A DNA stretch of 33,528 nt from Methanolinea sp. UBA277 (lineage in GTDB: Archaea > Halobacteriota > Methanomicrobia > Methanomicrobiales > Methanospirillaceae): assembly GCA_002499905.1 (NCBI GenBank), contig DANP01000016.1, forward strand, positions 82,774 through 116,301, given 5' to 3'. The notes beneath the pieces are model-generated. The model saw nothing but the letters and a program-made list of their open reading frames with translations. It was not told the DNA's origin and did not search any database. Positions 7,844-13,885 of the stretch are shown here, piece by piece. Position numbers and translations under genes: made by a program. Each line of letters opens with the position of its first letter. Position 1 is the stretch's first letter.

Positions 7844-9190
7844 TTGGACCTGACCCGCTGCGGCCAGGGGATGGTGCTCCTGGCCCTCGTCCTGGCATTC
7901 TTCGCCTTCCTCTTTGACGACATCCCGGCAGCTCTGGCCGCCGGAGCCCTGGTCTTTTTCCTCGCCGCCCGGAGCGCAGTCTTCCTCTCCGTGCTTTCTT
8001 CCACCGTAGTATCCATCGCCGTCACCCGGACGGTCTCCAGCCGGTACATCCGCCGGGGGACGGCGGTCGAGGTGACCACCTGGATCGGGCACGCCCTGCG
8101 CCCGTCGTTTTCTCTCCACCTGACCGATCTCCTCCCTGACGGTGCTGCCCTGATCGGCGGGTCCCCGGCCGATGTTTCCGACAGCACCCTCCACTATACC
8201 CTCGCTCCTTTGAGCATCGGGGAGCACCCTTTTGGCGGGATCCGGCTTACCCTCTCTGACCCGTTCTTCACCACCACGCTCACCGACCGGCGGGCGGAGA
8301 GCACTGAACCGTCCCTGACGGTGCTGCCGGCCTCGGACTACGCCCTCTCCGGAAAGGACCTGTATGGCGAGTCGGAATCCCAAACCATCTCCCCCATCCC
8401 GAGCCCGGGCATCCGCTCCTTCCGCGAGTACCTGCCCGGCGACGACCCCCGGAAGATCGACTGGAAGCTCTCGGCCAAGCACGACACCCTCTATGTCCGG
8501 GAGTACATGGGGAGATCGGACACCGCCCAGCTGCTCATTATCGACCTGCCGGATGCGTCCGTGCCCTTCTCCACCAAAGCCTTTACCCGGCTGAAAGAGG
8601 CGGCGGTCGCCGCGATTGCCACCCAGCTCTTCCCTTCCCCGGGGATCCCGGTCCTCCTCATCTCCGGGGCAAACCTCATTTCGTTTTCCCCGGTGGAGTC
8701 AGATCCGGAGAAGGTGATCACCCTTATGCGGCAGCTTTCCCCCGCTCCCCGTCTCCACCACCTGTACCGCCATGCCAGCACCCCGTCCCTCCGGCGGCGG
8801 TATTCCCCGCGGAACGGGGGGACGGGAATGAACAACGGAAGGGAGTTCACCGGTTTTCGTGAACGTTCACGAGAGAGCAAAAACCCCGGCACAGCTCCGG
8901 CTGAAGAAGAGTTCGCCCGAACCCTGGCAGCGGTCACCGGTTCCTTCCTCTCCCGCCGCACCCCGACCACCTACGAGGCCCAGCTGGCCCGGGCGCTCCA
9001 TCCCCTCAGCACCACCACCGCCCACCTCTTCAGCCTTGCCGAGGGAGACGAAAGCCACCTCCGCCTGCTGGCCGAGCAGGCGACCCTGCGGGGGATGGCG
9101 GTCCACCTCCACATCCCGGAGGAGTCCTACGACCTCCCGACCCGGGCGAAGATGGGCCGGTGCTCCTTTGCCTCCGTGGAGGTGGTCTAG
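7844..9190 (+). CDS. DUF58 / VWA-like protein, MoxR partner
   Basis: The 448-residue protein has two N-terminal membrane helices (about 10-25 and 29-50), a beta-rich region (55-165), and the DUF58 signature REYLPGDDPRKIDWKLSA at about 194-211. A VWA-like fold follows, with LLIIDLPDAS and ITLMRQLSP. The start is TTG 7844, two bases after the moxR TAG, with GAGGTG 8 bases upstream; no better start exists nearby. Between about residues 322 and 355 is a low-complexity Arg/Gly/Asn/Glu-rich insert that interrupts the otherwise conserved domain, and a 16-bp perfect palindrome lies in its DNA (8857-8872). The family acts at the membrane with MoxR; the exact substrate is unknown. Confidence 0.9.
   Translation: MDLTRCGQGMVLLALVLAFFAFLFDDIPAALAAGALVFFLAARSAVFLSVLSSTVVSIAVTRTVSSRYIRRGTAVEVTTWIGHALRPSFSLHLTDLLPDGAALIGGSPADVSDSTLHYTLAPLSIGEHPFGGIRLTLSDPFFTTTLTDRRAESTEPSLTVLPASDYALSGKDLYGESESQTISPIPSPGIRSFREYLPGDDPRKIDWKLSAKHDTLYVREYMGRSDTAQLLIIDLPDASVPFSTKAFTRLKEAAVAAIATQLFPSPGIPVLLISGANLISFSPVESDPEKVITLMRQLSPAPRLHHLYRHASTPSLRRRYSPRNGGTGMNNGREFTGFRERSRESKNPGTAPAEEEFARTLAAVTGSFLSRRTPTTYEAQLARALHPLSTTTAHLFSLAEGDESHLRLLAEQATLRGMAVHLHIPEESYDLPTRAKMGRCSFASVEVV
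8857..8872. repeat. 16-bp perfect palindrome inside the DUF58 gene
   Basis: TCGTGAAC/GTTCACGA is self-complementary with no loop. It lies in the low-complexity insert of the DUF58 gene. A role as a binding site or insertion scar is possible but not shown. Confidence 0.6.
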
Positions 9191-9193
9191 GTG

Positions 9194-9523
9194 ATGCCCC
9201 ATGACCGGTGGTTCCTGTTCCTCTGTGCCGGAGAGATCGCCGTGGTTCTCGCCGGGCAGGTGAGCATCCCCGCCGCTGTTCTCCTCCAGCTGCTGGTACC
9301 GCTCATCATCTTCCGGCAATCCGTTGTGAGCGGCCCTTCTTCCTCTCGTATCGCCTTTGCAGCAGTCTTTGGCCTGGCAACGGTCATGTTCGCCGTCTTC
9401 CTCCTCTCCTTCCGCCACACCCTGCTCCCCCTCCTCATCCTCACCGCCGCCGGGCTCCTTGTCGTTTTCATTATCACCATTTCGAAGTACCGGATTGACC
9501 GGCGATATGGAGGTACGGCATGA
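9194..9523 (+). CDS. Small membrane protein of the MoxR/DUF58 operon
   Basis: The 109-residue protein has about four hydrophobic segments (roughly residues 7-20, 24-40, 50-70, 74-95) and ends with a charged cytoplasmic tail, KYRIDRRYGGTA. No family is recognised. GGAGGTG at 9178-9184 is well placed for ATG 9194; a GTG at 9191 is directly adjacent and would add one residue. The stop TGA (9521-9523) overlaps an ATG at 9520, which begins the duplicated junction region described separately. The DNA for the C-terminal KYRIDRRYGG is part of the repeat unit that recurs downstream, so the end of this gene was copied along with the start of the next. Confidence 0.8.
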   Translation: MPHDRWFLFLCAGEIAVVLAGQVSIPAAVLLQLLVPLIIFRQSVVSGPSSSRIAFAAVFGLATVMFAVFLLSFRHTLLPLLILTAAGLLVVFIITISKYRIDRRYGGTA

Positions 9524-9588
9524 TGCGGACGCTCACGCGGGCTGGAACGCTCCCGAAGTACCGTCTGGCGATAGGAGTCGTAACATGA
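9520..9588 (+). CDS. 22-residue micro-ORF in the duplicated junction
   Basis: The translation begins MMRTLTRAGTLPK and ends AIGVVT. The ATG overlaps the stop of the preceding membrane-protein gene (ATGA) and GGAGG lies just upstream. Its own TGA overlaps the next ATG at 9585 in the same ATGA manner. It is made from the repeat unit: MRTLTR copies the N-terminus of the gene at 9812, and KYRL copies the C-terminus of the gene before it. It may have no product role and act only to pass ribosomes along. Whether it is translated cannot be seen from sequence. Confidence 0.35.
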   Translation: MMRTLTRAGTLPKYRLAIGVVT

Positions 9589-9815
9589 CGCGGACCCTCA
9601 CCCGGCCCGACGGATCTCCATCGTCTGCTCAAAATACCGGATTGACTGGCGAGGTGCAGCGGATCCTTCACCCTGGTTGGAACGACTGCCCACATCTCAC
9701 AGTACACGATGACAAACGGAGTCGTAACATGATGCGGACCCTCACCCGGATGGAAATGACCTCCATTCATTTCCCGCCGTATTCTATCGAAGGGCAGTAT
9801 GGAGTCGTAACATGA
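9585..9815 (+). CDS. 76-residue ORF built of repeat units, couples to the next gene
   Basis: The translation runs MTRTLTRPDGSPSS and later contains RSRNMMRTLTRME, ending GQYGVVT. Thus it carries two copies of the MTRTLTR start segment of the following gene, plus a degenerate third (VQRILHPGW). It is hydrophilic, with no membrane segment or known motif. Start ATG 9585 has GGAG 7 bases upstream and overlaps the stop of the micro-ORF. The stop (9813-9815) overlaps ATG 9812 of the next gene. It probably arose by tandem duplication of the junction rather than as an ancestral gene, but its open frame across three units and precise coupling are notable. Confidence 0.35.
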   Translation: MTRTLTRPDGSPSSAQNTGLTGEVQRILHPGWNDCPHLTVHDDKRSRNMMRTLTRMEMTSIHFPPYSIEGQYGVVT

Positions 9816-10660
9816 CGCGGACCCTCACCCGGACTGAAACGACCGCCCTTGTCCTCCTGGGGCTGGCGGTCCTCATTATGGCCGCCCTCTTCTTCATCGG
9901 CAGTAACGACCTCATCACCGCAACTCTGATCCTGATCGCCTTCTCCTGCTTCATCTCCGCCCTCTTCATCTTCAGCTTCCAGAAAAAGGAGCAGGTCGAT
10001 GCCGATATCGCCGCCCTGCTGGCCGTCCCCTCCATGGCCACCACCTCCCGGCTGCTCACCGATCTCGGGGTATCCGGCCCTGCCCGGTTCATCCCGGTCA
10101 TTGACGACGGCACCTTCCCCTCGCCGGTGATGCAGTTCAACCCGGTCTCTGAGTTCCGGCCGGTCCGGCTCACCGAAGACACCAGCTTTTACACCGGCCC
10201 GGGGGGGGGAGGGGTGCTCACCGTGCCGTCCGGGGCCCCCCTGCTCTCCCTGCTCACTCACAAGAAGTCGCTGACCATCCCGGAGACCGAGCCGGACCTC
10301 TTCGCGGCCATGAAGGAGGCTGGCGAAGACCTGCTCGAGCTCTCCGACAACGTCACCGTCACCCGGGAAGGCGACGAGATCGTGATTGGAATGAGCACCT
10401 ACCTGCTCATCTCCGGTTGTCTCAGAGTCCAGGAAGAGTCGCCCCGGATCTGTGCCCTCGCCCCCTGCCCGGTCTGCTCCCTCATGGCCATGATGCTGGC
10501 CCAGGGATTCGGAAACCCGGTGACCCTGGAGCAGGTCTCGGTGGAAAAGGGGAAGCTCACGATCCGGATACGGCAGAACTGGATAGAGGATGTGCTGAAA
10601 TCACCGGCGATCGGGAAGGTGGCGAAAGGTGGCAGGATCGATGTCAGCAGGCTGCAGTAA
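9812..10660 (+). CDS. Membrane-anchored protein of unknown function, last gene of MoxR/DUF58 operon
   Basis: The 282-residue protein has two N-terminal membrane helices (about residues 11-31 and 34-56) and a soluble cytosolic domain of about 220 residues. That domain contains a Gly-rich YTGPGGGGVLTVPSG segment (about 127-141) and a CAL-x-PCPVC motif (about 214-221), where the CPVC pair of cysteines could bind metal or form a redox pair. ELSDNVTVTREGDEIVI and the C-terminal KLTIRIRQNW suggest a beta-rich fold. I do not recognise a named family. The start segment MTRTLTRTET is the source, or one member, of the duplicated array just upstream. GGAG lies 7 bases before ATG 9812. It closes the operon and its end overlaps a broken gene on the other strand. 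Confidence 0.8.
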   Translation: MTRTLTRTETTALVLLGLAVLIMAALFFIGSNDLITATLILIAFSCFISALFIFSFQKKEQVDADIAALLAVPSMATTSRLLTDLGVSGPARFIPVIDDGTFPSPVMQFNPVSEFRPVRLTEDTSFYTGPGGGGVLTVPSGAPLLSLLTHKKSLTIPETEPDLFAAMKEAGEDLLELSDNVTVTREGDEIVIGMSTYLLISGCLRVQEESPRICALAPCPVCSLMAMMLAQGFGNPVTLEQVSVEKGKLTIRIRQNWIEDVLKSPAIGKVAKGGRIDVSRLQ

Positions 10661-10877
10661 TCAGGCAGCCGGCATTCTCTTGTTTCCGGCGAGGGTATCT
10701 TTCATCCTGGTCCAAACGGGCAAGTTCATCAAGACGGTCGCATGCCTGGAGGAGTTCTGAGGAGAGTGATGTTACCTTCTCCTCGTTATACAAGACCAAG
10801 CGCTTCCCTCCGGTATCTCTTCCGATCTGGAAGGATCAGAACTGAGTCAGGTCCTCCTCGGCGTCGGGCTTTCCCAT
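10644..10877 (-). pseudogene. Small minus-strand gene interrupted by an in-frame TGA
   Basis: Reading the minus strand from ATG 10877 gives MGKPDAEEDLTQF, then TGA (10838-10836). The same frame continues SFQIGRDTGGKRLVLYNEEK, through SSELLQACDRLDELARLDQDERY to a TGA at 10646-10644. The part after the stop looks like real protein: charged and helical. A TATA-like ATATATAC on the minus strand at about 10914-10907 is about 30 bases before ATG 10877, as for a leaderless message. A TTG at 10799 preceded by GGAGGG could restart translation to give 51 residues. Likely a TGG-to-TGA nonsense mutation. Selenocysteine is possible in principle but not supported here. The 3' end overlaps the convergent gene ending at 10660. 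Family unknown. Confidence 0.4.
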
Positions 10878-11021
10878 TATTGCCGGAGGATACCGGATTG
10901 TCATAGGTATATATCTGGTTATGAGTGAGGTTTCAGGGAAAGAACTCTTGATTGTTATCTGTGGCGCCGCGTCGTGACTTCCACCATCAGCCTTTGGAGG
11001 AAAAATGGGAGATGGCCGGGT

Positions 11022-11411
11022 TCACCCGGTGGCCAGGGTCTGCTGGCCGGACCGCCGGATTGGCTCGCAATGAACTTTTCCGGCGAGGGCCTCCACCCGG
11101 TCCGGCATCACCCCGTATCGGTACCATGGCCGGTCCGGCCCGCGGACCCAGAGCTCGCGGGAGACATCTCCCGAGATCGGGACTTCCCGCAGTTCGGCGA
11201 TCTCCTGGCTGCATGAGCGCTCGATGTCCGGGACTGCGAAATGCCGGTAGCGGAGTCTCCGCACCCGCACCAGGGTCATGCAGTCTTCCCGGACGGTCAT
11301 GAAGTCGCAGGGGAGCCAGGCGGCATGCAGGGCGATGACCCGGGACCCGGAGGCTGACGCATACTGCATCGCCTCTGCGATCGCCACCTCCGGCCGGCGT
11401 CCCCGGCTCAC
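11022..11411 (-). CDS. Orphan 129-residue protein of unknown function
   Basis: The start is GTG 11411, with GAGGTGAT 5 bases upstream of it, a strong ribosome site that decides the start. The protein opens SRGRRPEVAIAEAMQYAS and contains VIALHAAWLPCDFMTVRED, then LVRVRRLRYRHFAVPDIE, SQEIAELREVP, and ends with a basic tail. The alternation of short strands and helices, with conserved-looking charged and Trp/Tyr residues (ELWVRGPDRPWYRYGV), looks like a small alpha/beta enzyme, possibly of nuclease type; this is a guess by eye only. No signal peptide or membrane helix. It stands alone in gene-poor DNA. The upstream GAGG-CCTC-GAGG string could form alternative small hairpins around the ribosome site. 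Confidence 0.6.
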   Translation of the reverse strand: MSRGRRPEVAIAEAMQYASASGSRVIALHAAWLPCDFMTVREDCMTLVRVRRLRYRHFAVPDIERSCSQEIAELREVPISGDVSRELWVRGPDRPWYRYGVMPDRVEALAGKVHCEPIRRSGQQTLATG

Positions 11412-11667
11412 CTGGCATCACCTCTGAGGTATTCCTCATGTGCACCCAATTGTGGTGATTCCGTGGCAATCTGTACACCCCATACGCTCCGGTGGATGGC
11501 GGGATTATGTCCGCCAACCGACCCAGACACCGGAGGCCATCGCTGCCGGGGCGGCCACCTCCGTATTTCTTCTCCTGTACCGATCTCAGCACTCCCGGAG
11601 AGACGCATTCTTCTCCCTGTTTCTGTGCATTGCTGAGAGTGTTCCTTGATGGATGTCGTCATGTCCT

Positions 11668-11782
11668 CATTCCTGCACACACGTTCCTTCAAAGCCGTGA
11701 GATCGCGAGAGCGTCCGCTCCTGCTCCTGAGACCCGGAGAAACGCTGCCCGACCCCGCTCCCGGCTTCCCGGGACCGTGTGG
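11668..11782. repeat. Degenerate direct repeat, copy A
   Basis: This block shares ordered landmarks with copy B about 225 bases downstream: CCTGCACACACGT, AAAGC, GAGAGCGTCCGCTC (11707-11720), CGCTCCCGGC and CCCGGGACCGTG (11768-11779). No reading frame through it is protein-like. Origin and role are unknown; it could be a duplicated non-coding RNA, a remnant of a mobile element, or a decayed gene. Confidence 0.6.
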
Positions 11783-11896
11783 CATCAGAGTATTGGTTGT
11801 GAAAGGTGATATGGATTGACCCGCTTTCTGAACGGAGACCGTTATGGCATACCTTTGGCGGATCGGAGGCCATTGAGTTGCAAATTTCATTTCAAT

Positions 11897-12005
11897 CATC
11901 CTGCACGCACGTCTCCCAGAGGCCAAAGCGAGGTCGAGAGCGTCCGCTCTTCACGGTACAGGTCCGCAAGAACCGCTCCCGCCCCGGTCTCCCGGGACCG
12001 TGCGG
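11897..12005. repeat. Degenerate direct repeat, copy B
   Basis: This is the counterpart of copy A: CCTGCACGCACGT, AAAGC, GAGAGCGTCCGCTC (11936-11949), CGCTCCCGCC and CCCGGGACCGTG (11991-12002). The landmarks keep the same order, with offsets of 223-229 bases from copy A, so small indels separate the copies. The 400 bases around both copies hold no supported gene. Confidence 0.6.
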
Positions 12006-12143
12006 CGAATCAGGGTTCACGACCGGATAATAAATACCTGCCTGCCCGCTTTCGAAAGGCGCTCGTTCCATGCCCCGTATGGAGATCTGACCAGAATGGT
12101 TGCGAACGAGTTTGCAGGTTCCCGCTGCCGTGCATCCGGATAC

Positions 12144-12150
12144 TTTTAAA
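12144..12150 (+). promoter_or_regulatory. TATA-like box before a possible small gene
   Basis: TTTTAAA lies about 43 bases before the GTG at 12190. This would put the transcript start near 12172 and leave a short leader carrying the purine-rich ribosome site. Confidence 0.3.
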
Positions 12151-12189
12151 GACTCCCATGTCCAATTTTCCAGAAACAGGGAGATCGAT

Positions 12190-12291
12190 GTGACTCTTGC
12201 AGGTGAGAAAATACTGGGCCGGCTCATCGAGCGAATCGGCGATTTCGAGTTGTTCTGCCGGGATATTGAGCAGTTTCTCGCCAGGCACTGA
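12190..12291 (+). CDS. Possible 33-residue microprotein
   Basis: Start GTG 12190 follows AGGGAGAT, a reasonable ribosome site. The translation begins VTLAGEKILGRLIERIGDF and ends CRDIEQFLARH. It has the character of one or two amphipathic helices, with hydrophobic residues at helical spacing and balanced charge. A TATA-like box lies upstream and a terminator-like pair of hairpins follows at 12340-12373, so the locus has the parts of a small transcription unit. No family is recognised. The frame stays open upstream to about 12100 without a better start. It may be chance or the tail of a decayed gene. Confidence 0.35.
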   Translation: MTLAGEKILGRLIERIGDFELFCRDIEQFLARH

Positions 12292-12339
12292 GGAAGAGAT
12301 CTCCGGTGAACCGGGGGAGGGAATGCCTGTCCTGTGACT

Positions 12340-12373
12340 AAATACGTTTATTTCGGCGTATTTTTCAAAAATA
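12340..12373 (+). terminator. Terminator-like hairpins after the possible microprotein gene
   Basis: AAATACG (12340-12346) pairs with CGTATTT (12357-12363) around a 10-base loop. Overlapping it, TATTTTT C AAAAATA (12359-12373) is a perfect inverted repeat including a T-run. Such T-rich ends commonly terminate archaeal transcripts. Confidence 0.4.
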
Positions 12374-12519
12374 AGCATTTTATGCCCTTTTTCAGGAAAC
12401 CCCACAGATTGCTTCCAATGGCCGTTCTCAGTGGGGATCGATGGATTCTCCATCTCTTTTCGATCCCTGAATAGCGACCTAATAAATAGCATCTTTTTTC
12501 TCTGGTTATAACCATTATT

Positions 12520-12556
12520 TTCTGAAAAGAACCGATTTTATCGGAGTTTTTCAGAA
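12520..12556. promoter_or_regulatory. Long two-part hairpin in the epimerase upstream region
   Basis: Outer arms TTCTGAAAA (12520-12528) and TTTTCAGAA (12548-12556) are perfect complements. Inside them CCGAT-TTT-ATCGG (12532-12544) forms a second perfect stem. The two stems are separated by a small internal loop. A 10-bp palindrome GGTTATAACC lies just before it at 12505-12514. It lies about 180 bases before the epimerase start and could be a regulatory RNA element, an operator or a terminator; no riboswitch class is recognised. Confidence 0.45.
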
Positions 12557-12733
12557 GCGTGGACATCATTTCCTGTGGAACTGGATTTCCTGGGTGGAAT
12601 AGGGAGAAACGGAGGCCGTACAGGGGTTATTTGGAATACGGTCAGGTTGGGCAAGGGGTATGTGGCTTATCCGGGTCATGTTATAAGCAATCCAAAGAAC
12701 ATTAGTGATAGGAGGATAAACCAGGCAGCACTC

Positions 12734-13645
12734 ATGAAATATGCGGTGACCGGCGGTGCCGGGTTCATAGGGTCACACCTTTCTGAAGCACTTGCAGAAG
12801 CTGGCCATGAAGTTCTCATCATCGATGATCTGTCTTCAGGAAAGATCGGAAATATTGCCCACCTCACTCCGAAAGAAACCGTCACGTTCATCCAGGGGTC
12901 GATCACCGGTTTCGATCTCTTGCAAAAACAATTCCAGGGAGTCGATGGAGTCTTCCACCAGGCGGCATTCGTTTCCGTGCCTCGCTCCATCAAAGATCCT
13001 CTTCTCAACCATACCATTAATATCACCGGGACCCTGAATGTCCTCCTGGCTGCCCGGGAAGCAGGGGTTAAAAAGGTTGTATTCGCATCATCGGCGGCAG
13101 TCTATGGGAATCTCCCTGAGCTGCCGAAACGGGAGGATATGCCGGTCGACCCGCAATCTCCGTATGCCCTTGCGAAGCTGACCGGCGAGTATTATTGCAG
13201 GCTCTTTTCGGAGCTTTACGGCCTGAAGACTGCAGCTCTCCGTTACTTCAATGTCTATGGCCCGCGACAGGATCCATCCTCTGATTATGCCGCGGTTATC
13301 CCGAAATTTATTCACCGCTTGAAGAACGGCCGGCCGCCGGTCATTTATGGTGATGGAGAGCAGACGAGGGATTTTGTTTTTGTGAAGGACGTCGTGCAGG
13401 CCAATATCAAAGCCATGGACAGCGATGCCCAGGGAATTTTCAATGTGGCAAGCGGGGTTCAGATAAGTGTAAACGATCTTGCCACAACCCTTTCACGATT
13501 ATTCGGATTTTCAGGAATTCCTGTCCGTGCTCCGGGACGTGCAGGTGAAGTGAAATTCTCGGTTGCCGATATTTCAAAGGCCGGAAAATCATTCACGTTT
13601 CATCCGGAATATTCCCTTGACAGCGGTCTGAAGAACTCGGTATAG
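12734..13645 (+). CDS. NAD-dependent nucleotide-sugar epimerase (GalE/WbpP-like)
   Basis: This 303-residue extended short-chain dehydrogenase probably interconverts UDP-Glc/UDP-Gal or UDP-GlcNAc/UDP-GalNAc at C4. The NAD loop TGGAGFIGSH spans residues 6-15 and the cofactor acidic pair is DD at 31-32. The catalytic serine region is ASSAAVYG (118-125), and Y144-x3-K148 is the catalytic pair in YALAK. RYFNVYGPRQ follows, as in GalE/WbpP. The start is ATG 12734, which begins the Rossmann fold; the frame stays open upstream to 12575 but that extension has no homology-like features. The GGAGG at about 12712 is rather far from the ATG, and a TATA-like TTATAAG lies near 12684. First gene of the glycan region; specificity between UDP-hexose and UDP-HexNAc is unsettled. 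Confidence 0.9.
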   Translation: MKYAVTGGAGFIGSHLSEALAEAGHEVLIIDDLSSGKIGNIAHLTPKETVTFIQGSITGFDLLQKQFQGVDGVFHQAAFVSVPRSIKDPLLNHTINITGTLNVLLAAREAGVKKVVFASSAAVYGNLPELPKREDMPVDPQSPYALAKLTGEYYCRLFSELYGLKTAALRYFNVYGPRQDPSSDYAAVIPKFIHRLKNGRPPVIYGDGEQTRDFVFVKDVVQANIKAMDSDAQGIFNVASGVQISVNDLATTLSRLFGFSGIPVRAPGRAGEVKFSVADISKAGKSFTFHPEYSLDSGLKNSV

Positions 13646-13716
13646 GTCAGATTTTATCCTGCGAGACCCGCATCTTCCAAAATTTTGATGATATAGGTAG
13701 TATCGCTGTACAAAGC

Positions 13717-13733
13717 TTATTTTTTTAAATTTT
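13717..13733 (+). terminator. T-rich putative terminator after the epimerase gene
   Basis: A run of seven T (13720-13726) followed by AAATTTT lies about 75 bases after the epimerase stop. Archaeal intrinsic termination often needs only such T-tracts. Confidence 0.3.
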
Positions 13734-13819
13734 CCAGTTCCCTTGAGCACCCTTGCGGGATCACCCTTATCCTATGCCGGCTCACACGTTCATGGAAGAA
13801 CATGTTCAGGTGATCGTCG

Positions 13820-13885
13820 ACGTTCTGGTTTGCCTTCGCCCTGCTCGGGGCATTTTGCCAGGCTACCTATGCCCTCCTTGTCAAA
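13820..13885 (+). other. In-frame coding extension of the EamA transporter with ACG where a start is expected
   Basis: Upstream of the first usable start (GTG 13886) the same frame reads FWFAFALLGAFCQATYALLV, a typical first membrane helix of an EamA/DMT transporter. An in-frame TGA lies at 13811-13813 and no ATG, GTG or TTG occurs in between. AGGTGAT at 13809-13815 is a good ribosome site, and the codon 5 bases after it is ACG at 13820. The simplest reading is an ATG-to-ACG change, or use of ACG as a weak start. Confidence 0.5.

Larger units (their letters stand above)
9485..9846 (+). repeat. Five-unit degenerate tandem array of a gene junction, each unit with a start codon
   Basis: Five diverged copies of a unit of 65-83 bp run head to tail. 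A typical unit has GTACCGGATTGACCGGCGA-like sequence, then GGAGTCGTAAC, then a start codon followed by ACGCGGACCCTCACCCGG and TGGAACGACC-like sequence. Start codons or their equivalents fall at 9520 (ATG), 9585 (ATG), 9654 (GTG), 9729 (ATG) and 9812 (ATG). The 32 bases at 9574-9605 and 9801-9832 are identical, and 9718-9749 differs from them by one base. The unit spans the end of the upstream gene and the start of the downstream gene. Most units keep a GGAG about 7 bases before the start. Confidence 0.85.

Noticed and set aside
9357..9584. Upstream part of the open frame that ends at 9815
   Set aside because: It overlaps the membrane-protein gene in another frame; only the section from ATG 9585 has a ribosome site and sensible coupling.
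9485..9846. CRISPR array
   Set aside because: Unit lengths grow from 65 to 83 bp, repeats are degenerate and carry start codons in frame with neighbouring genes; no cas genes and no leader.
10836..10838. UGA as selenocysteine codon
   Set aside because: No selenoprotein family match, no visible SECIS-like structure, and selenocysteine use in methanogens is largely confined to other orders; nonsense mutation is simpler.
11440..11649. Plus-strand 69-residue frame starting MHPIVVIPWQS
   Set aside because: A weak ribosome site is present, but the second half is composition-driven and there is no recognisable fold; could be revisited if conserved.
11408..11926. Minus-strand 172-residue frame across repeat copy A
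   Set aside because: Arg/Ser/Gly-rich shadow pattern typical of GC-rich non-coding DNA; no start signal.
12575..12733. N-terminal extension of the epimerase to 12575
   Set aside because: The extra 53 residues lack any conserved pattern and the Rossmann fold begins exactly at ATG 12734.
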